From Syntrophomonas sp. DTU019 (lineage in GTDB: Bacteria > Bacillota > Syntrophomonadia > Syntrophomonadales > Syntrophomonadaceae), in the NCBI GenBank assembly GCA_913757435.1, contig CAJYDM010000005.1:124001-188000 (forward strand): DNA of 64,000 bases, given 5' to 3'. Positions 60,288 through 64,000 of this stretch are shown here, piece after piece; the first letter of the stretch is position 1; the number at the start of each line of letters is the position of its first letter. Both the position numbers and the translations under genes were made by a program. The notes beneath the pieces were generated by a model, which searched no databases, had not been told where the DNA came from, and saw only the letters and a list, made by a program, of their open reading frames with translations.

Positions 60288-61058
60288 ATGAAGCGTCAGC
60301 GGGGATATGTACAGCGGGACTACCGCGCCTGGCACGAAGGACACAATCTGCACTATTTTACCGTGCAGGTCAAACAGAGCGACTTGGCTATCGGGGTAGA
60401 CGAACAGAGCTACCTTGATAGCCTCATGTCTTTATGCAGAAACCAGCTGATTAAGCTGCGCAGTGAGTTGGAAGAATATATCAAACTGCAGCCCCTTTTT
60501 CAGACTACTCTGCTGCCCATAAAACTGCGCAGTGATGCGCCGGAGATCGCCAAAAGGATGAGCCGGGCCGCACACCTGGCCCGGGTCGGGCCAATGGCAG
60601 CGGTAGCTGGGACTATCGCTGAGATGGTGGGTGAGAAGCTTACAGAGCGCTGCCAGGAAGTAGTGGTAGAAAATGGCGGAGACATCTACTTAAAGAGCAG
60701 TGTGGAAAGGGTTGTGGCAGTATTTGCAGGTGAGTCTGATTTCAGTTATCGTATTGGTATAAAGATTCCCGTCAGTAGTCAAGGTTTGGGTATCTGCACC
60801 TCTTCAGGGACGGTGGGACATAGTCTGAGCCTGGGAAGAGCCGATGCAGTAGTCATCAAAGCCACCTCTGCAGCCCTGGCTGATGCAGTTGCTACCGGGG
60901 CCGGCAACATGGTTAGCAGCAAGGCCGAACTGGTCAAGGCCATCGATTTTGCTCGGGATATACCCGGAGTAACTGGAGTTTTGGCTATAAAAGGCGATCA
61001 GCTGGCAGCCTGGGGCGAGATGGAGATAGTGCCGCTTAAGCGGACTGAACCGTCTTAA
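60288..61058 (+). CDS. UPF0280/COG2122 (ApbE-like) family protein
   Basis: 256 residues. Blocks PMAAVAGTIAEMVGE, ENGGDIYLKS and GTVGHSLSLGRADAVV mark the UPF0280 family, related to the flavin transferase ApbE. In anaerobes it clusters with the COG1900 and NIL-ferredoxin genes and has been linked to homocysteine formation. It is the last gene of the riboswitch operon. A catalytic role is not shown. Confidence 0.9.
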   Translation: MKRQRGYVQRDYRAWHEGHNLHYFTVQVKQSDLAIGVDEQSYLDSLMSLCRNQLIKLRSELEEYIKLQPLFQTTLLPIKLRSDAPEIAKRMSRAAHLARVGPMAAVAGTIAEMVGEKLTERCQEVVVENGGDIYLKSSVERVVAVFAGESDFSYRIGIKIPVSSQGLGICTSSGTVGHSLSLGRADAVVIKATSAALADAVATGAGNMVSSKAELVKAIDFARDIPGVTGVLAIKGDQLAAWGEMEIVPLKRTEPS

Positions 61059-61305
61059 TGCCGGGTTAAAAGACCGGAATGATTATAAAACGGTGAATAC
61101 CGGAGTGGGCAGGATTCAGCATAAGAGTGTGGAATTCTGTATTTGTTATTACAATTCTGTTAAAATCGACATCGAGAGCTGGTATTGGCCAACATGGGCC
61201 GTAAAGGCATGTCGACAACAGCCGCTGGCACAGTGAATCCAATCGGGTCAAGGCCTGCAGGCCTTTAATGGAAGCATGCAGTACTTCTTAAAGGGGTGTA
61301 AAACC
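61059..61305. other. intergenic region before nadE
   Basis: About 245 bp. No strong hairpin or promoter recognised. Confidence 0.3.
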
Positions 61306-62055
61306 ATGAACCCAGAGGCAGTGGTAGACTATCTGGTAGAGTGGCTGCAGTCTGAAGTGGCAGCAGCCGGGAAATCCGGAGTGGTGATGGGGGTAAGCGG
61401 CGGGGTCGATTCTGCAGTGGCGGCTTTAATAGCCAAAAAGGCCTTCCCCGAAAATATGCAGGCTTTGCTGCTGCCCTGTGAAAGCGATCTGACCGACCTG
61501 TGGCATGGCCAGTTGCTGGCCGAGCAAAATGACATCCCTTATCAGATCGTGGATCTGGACAATCCTTATCTCCTCCTGGTAGCTCAATTTGAAGCCTACT
61601 TAAAGGTGGATGCTGATTCGGGACGGCTCTTAAAAGCCAATATGAAACCGCGCCTGCGTATGTTGACCCTGTACTATGCAGCCCAGGCCAGGAATTACCT
61701 GGTGGTAGGTACCAGCAACAAGAGTGAGATCAGTGTGGGCTACAGCACCAAGCATGGGGATAATGCAGTCGATCTGCAGATCTTAGGCGATCTTCTCAAA
61801 CAGGATGTTTATGCTCTGGCCCGTTATTTACAGGTGCCGGATCTAATCATCAACAAGCCTCCTTCAGGCGGCCTATGGGTGGGACAGACCGATGAGGCCG
61901 AGATGGGCTTCACCTACCAGCAATTGGATGCCTACCTGAGCAGCGGTCAGGGTGATGCAGAAGTTATCGCCAGAATCGAGGCGATGATGAAAGCCAACCA
62001 GCATAAACAGCATTTGCCCAAGGTGGCGGTGCTTCCTGACCGGTTAAAGCAGTAA
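61306..62055 (+). CDS. nadE: NAD(+) synthase
   Basis: 249 residues, ammonia-type (no glutaminase domain). The PP-loop is GVSGGVDSAVAALIAKK near residue 29, followed by GTSNKSEISVGYSTKHGD and DLLKQDVYALARYL, the NadE blocks. AAAGGGG precedes the ATG at 61306. It makes NAD from deamido-NAD, ATP and ammonia. Confidence 0.95.
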   Translation: MNPEAVVDYLVEWLQSEVAAAGKSGVVMGVSGGVDSAVAALIAKKAFPENMQALLLPCESDLTDLWHGQLLAEQNDIPYQIVDLDNPYLLLVAQFEAYLKVDADSGRLLKANMKPRLRMLTLYYAAQARNYLVVGTSNKSEISVGYSTKHGDNAVDLQILGDLLKQDVYALARYLQVPDLIINKPPSGGLWVGQTDEAEMGFTYQQLDAYLSSGQGDAEVIARIEAMMKANQHKQHLPKVAVLPDRLKQ

Positions 62056-62097
62056 ACCAGGGCTAATATCAACAGGGGATCAGAAAGGGATGGTGTT

Positions 62098-62784
62098 TTG
62101 AATTCCAGGCAAAAGAGCGTATTGATCCGTATCACGCTGGCGGTCTTGGTATTTCTGTATGTAGCTTATGTGGCTAACAATTATGTATTGAGCGGGCGCC
62201 TGCCCCGATTTGATTTTAATGTCATAACATCGTTCGTGGGCATTTACTTCATCTGGACCATCATATCTGAAACGGTCTTATACCAAGACCCGGATGTATT
62301 TGTAACCGAAGACGAAGATCAATGGTCATACGCCTACCTGCAGTTGGCGTCCATGATCGCGCTGTTTTACGCGGCCATAGATTTTGTCTCTACTCACTGG
62401 ACCCGCATTTATGCTCTGGAGCCAGGCATCATTTATGTCGGCATGGCTCTGTTCCTTTTCTCATGCTTCTATCGGGGGTGGGGTTTAAGGGCTATCGGCA
62501 AATATTTTAACCCTCGCATCGCGGTTTATGAGGGGCATCAATTGGTCACCAGCGGTCCTTACCGGTCGGTGCGGCACCCTCTCTACCTGGGGGTTTTTAT
62601 CAGCCTGATCGGCATCGATTTGATATTTAGCTCCTGGGGAGCCTTGCTTATCACCGTTTTAGGTATCCTACCCCTGTTGATCTATCGTATCAACCTTGAA
62701 GAAGCCTTCATGCAGAAGCACTTCGGGGAGCAGTATAGGGATTATATGAAGACGAGCAAAAAGCTGATACCGGGGTTATGGTAA
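62098..62784 (+). CDS. isoprenylcysteine carboxyl methyltransferase-like membrane protein
   Basis: 228 residues with about five hydrophobic helices. The C-terminal motif GPYRSVRHPLYLGVFISLIG and the later LEEAFMQKHFGEQYRDYM match the ICMT/PEMT family. Bacterial members methylate unknown lipids or small molecules. The start is a TTG with AAAGGGATGG upstream. Confidence 0.82.
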   Translation: MNSRQKSVLIRITLAVLVFLYVAYVANNYVLSGRLPRFDFNVITSFVGIYFIWTIISETVLYQDPDVFVTEDEDQWSYAYLQLASMIALFYAAIDFVSTHWTRIYALEPGIIYVGMALFLFSCFYRGWGLRAIGKYFNPRIAVYEGHQLVTSGPYRSVRHPLYLGVFISLIGIDLIFSSWGALLITVLGILPLLIYRINLEEAFMQKHFGEQYRDYMKTSKKLIPGLW

Positions 62785-62808
62785 CAATCGTTAGTAAGGG
62801 GGTTTTTT

Positions 62809-63564
62809 ATGTCAGGACATTCAAAATGGGCCAATATCAAACACAAGAAAGCCAAATCCGATGAGAAACGCGGCAAGGAATTCACCAAAGTGGCCAAAGA
62901 GATCACTATTGCAGTGAAAAGTGGCGGAGGCGGAGACCCGGAGAGCAACGCCAAGCTGAAATTGGCCATACAGAAGGCCAAGAGCATCAATATGCCCAAT
63001 GACAATATCACCCGGGCCATCAAGAAAGGCACCGGGGAGATTCAGAGCGAGGCCATCGAAGAGTTTTGCTATGAAGGCTACGCCCCTGCCGGGGTAGCGG
63101 TGATGCTGGATATAGCCACCGACAACCGCAATCGCACGGCGCCGGATATCCGCCATCTGTTTTCCAAACATAATGGCAATCTGGGTGAGGCCGGCTGTGT
63201 TAGCTGGATGTTCAAGAGGGTAGGTCTGATCAGCATAGAAAAAGAAAAAGCCCCCGATGAGGAAGAACTGATACTCTTAGCCCTGGAATACGGAGCCGAC
63301 GATGTGCGCGACGAAGGGGACACATTTGATATCATAACCAGCGTGGAGAACTTCCTGGAGGTCAAAGAAGCCCTGGAAAAGGCAGGGGTCAGCGTTGCAG
63401 AGGCGGACCTGGACATGCTCCCTGAAAACCAGGTGGAAATCAATGACGTGGAAACGGCTTTGAAGATCATTAAACTGATCGACCTCTTAGAAGACCATGA
63501 TGATGTGCAGCGGGTGTATACCAATATGAACCTGAGTGATGAGGTCCTGGCCAAACTCAGCTAA
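62809..63564 (+). CDS. yebC: YebC/PmpR family protein (translation or transcription factor)
   Basis: 251 residues, beginning MSGHSKWANIKHKKAKSD and with GYAPAGVAVMLDIATDNRNR, the full YebC signature. Long described as a DNA-binding regulator, more recently linked to translation of proline-rich stretches. AAGGGGG precedes the ATG. Confidence 0.97.
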   Translation: MSGHSKWANIKHKKAKSDEKRGKEFTKVAKEITIAVKSGGGGDPESNAKLKLAIQKAKSINMPNDNITRAIKKGTGEIQSEAIEEFCYEGYAPAGVAVMLDIATDNRNRTAPDIRHLFSKHNGNLGEAGCVSWMFKRVGLISIEKEKAPDEEELILLALEYGADDVRDEGDTFDIITSVENFLEVKEALEKAGVSVAEADLDMLPENQVEINDVETALKIIKLIDLLEDHDDVQRVYTNMNLSDEVLAKLS

Positions 63565-63591
63565 AGAACCCAACAGAGAATCCAATAGAAT

Positions 63592-63649
63592 CCAACAGAG
63601 GGATGTTCTTTGTTGGCTTAGAAGCCAACAAAGAACATCCCTCTGTTGG
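63592..63649. repeat. perfect palindrome with 28-bp arms
   Basis: 63592-63619 (CCAACAGAGGGATG...GGCTT) is the exact complement of 63622-63649, with AG between. No T-run follows, so it is not a typical terminator. It is preceded by two degenerate CCAACAGAG/CCAATAG copies. It resembles the palindrome at 35426 in its GTTCTTT core. Confidence 0.9.
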
Positions 63650-63698
63650 GTATAAATCGGCATAATTTGGCAATAATAAGCCGAAAGAGGTGATAACC

Positions 63699-64000
63699 GT
63701 GAAACACAAAGCCGTGACCGTCGTGCTATTGACAGCTATGCTGCTGCTAAGTCTGGGACTGGTGTTCTTTGTTACCGGGGGAGAGACCTTCGATAGACTG
63801 GTCAATGAACGTAAACCACTGCTCGAGGTCCAGCCTGTACAGAGCAGGGTGGACAATAATACGCAGGTGATATATGAACGGGAATATCAGCAATGCGGTC
63901 ATGTAGTCATTTCTGACTTTCCTAATGCCTTGGAACTGATTGGGAAGACCATAGATGAAATCCGGGCACTTTATAACGAACAGAACGGTTATCAGATCAG
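63699..64000 (+). CDS. BofC-like exported protein (3' end outside window)
   Basis: 100 residues visible. A signal anchor (AVTVVLLTAMLLLSLGLVFFV) is followed by VIYEREYQQCGHVVIS and IGKTIDEIRALYNEQNGY, resembling BofC C-terminal-type domains found near yebC in spore-formers. AGAGGTG precedes the GTG start. The frame remains open at the window end. Confidence 0.6.
   Translation, partial: MKHKAVTVVLLTAMLLLSLGLVFFVTGGETFDRLVNERKPLLEVQPVQSRVDNNTQVIYEREYQQCGHVVISDFPNALELIGKTIDEIRALYNEQNGYQI

Overview
The window reads as chromosomal DNA of an anaerobic, low-GC-lineage Gram-positive bacterium of the class Clostridia. It is most like a syntrophic acid oxidiser of the Syntrophomonadaceae type. This is inferred from gene content and order: a dgt-dnaG-rpoD block, a ylxM-ffh-rpsP-khpA-rimM-trmD-rplS-rbgA block, an S-box (SAM-I) riboswitch, strong AGGAGG ribosome binding sites, AdoCbl-dependent acyl-CoA mutase genes and an aspartate-semialdehyde type homocysteine cluster. 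The species cannot be fixed from the sequence alone.

Layout. 0-3 kb: the 3' part of pyruvate phosphate dikinase, then a small gene with an in-frame TGA at the first active-site cysteine of a glutaredoxin fold, best read as a selenoprotein carrying a C-terminal zinc ribbon. 3.5-7.6 kb: dgt, dnaG and rpoD. 7.6-8.2 kb: tRNA-Asn, tRNA-Met, tRNA-Glu and tRNA-Val with clear promoters. 8.5-11.2 kb: hexokinase and a tRNA CCA-adding-type nucleotidyltransferase. 11.5-14.1 kb: a two-component system. 14.3-19.4 kb: a secretion/surface locus with two proteins bearing SipW-dependent-type N-termini, a large membrane-embedded SipW-like signal peptidase, a DUF5305-like membrane protein and an LPKTG-anchored protein. 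19.5-22.5 kb: leftward genes (secreted protein, QueG-like iron-sulfur protein, DegV). 22.6-28.3 kb: the SRP/ribosome maturation block.

28.3-45.5 kb is an accessory block lying between rbgA and rnhB, genes that are usually close neighbours. It holds a cobalamin adenosyltransferase, an isobutyryl-CoA-mutase-like large and small subunit, the MeaB GTPase, a B12-domain paralogue that has lost its cobalt-binding histidine, an MtnA-like isomerase, a DUF6125-like protein, an IS1182-family element inserted into a long palindrome, a CapA-like protein, a Com-like zinc finger, a two-subunit CoA-transferase, a fibronectin-type-repeat surface protein and an old-yellow-enzyme/FAD oxidoreductase. The simplest reading is uptake and carbon-skeleton rearrangement of a short branched acid: the CoA-transferase activates, the mutase isomerises, MeaB and the adenosyltransferase maintain the cofactor, and the MtnA-like enzyme might salvage 5'-deoxyadenosine-derived sugar.

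45.5-50.7 kb resumes the housekeeping order (rnhB, FliK-like, FlhB-C-like, yraN, nfo, folD) and ends with a second cobalamin adenosyltransferase. 51.7-55.9 kb: comM (leftward), a truncated REP-type transposase, an MBL hydrolase, small membrane proteins and tatA. 55.9-61.1 kb: a SAM-I riboswitch followed by metH, a COG1900/DUF39 protein, a NIL-ferredoxin and a UPF0280 protein, forming a methionine/homocysteine operon. 61.3-64 kb: nadE, an ICMT-like membrane methyltransferase, yebC, a 28-bp-arm palindrome and the start of a BofC-like gene cut by the window end.
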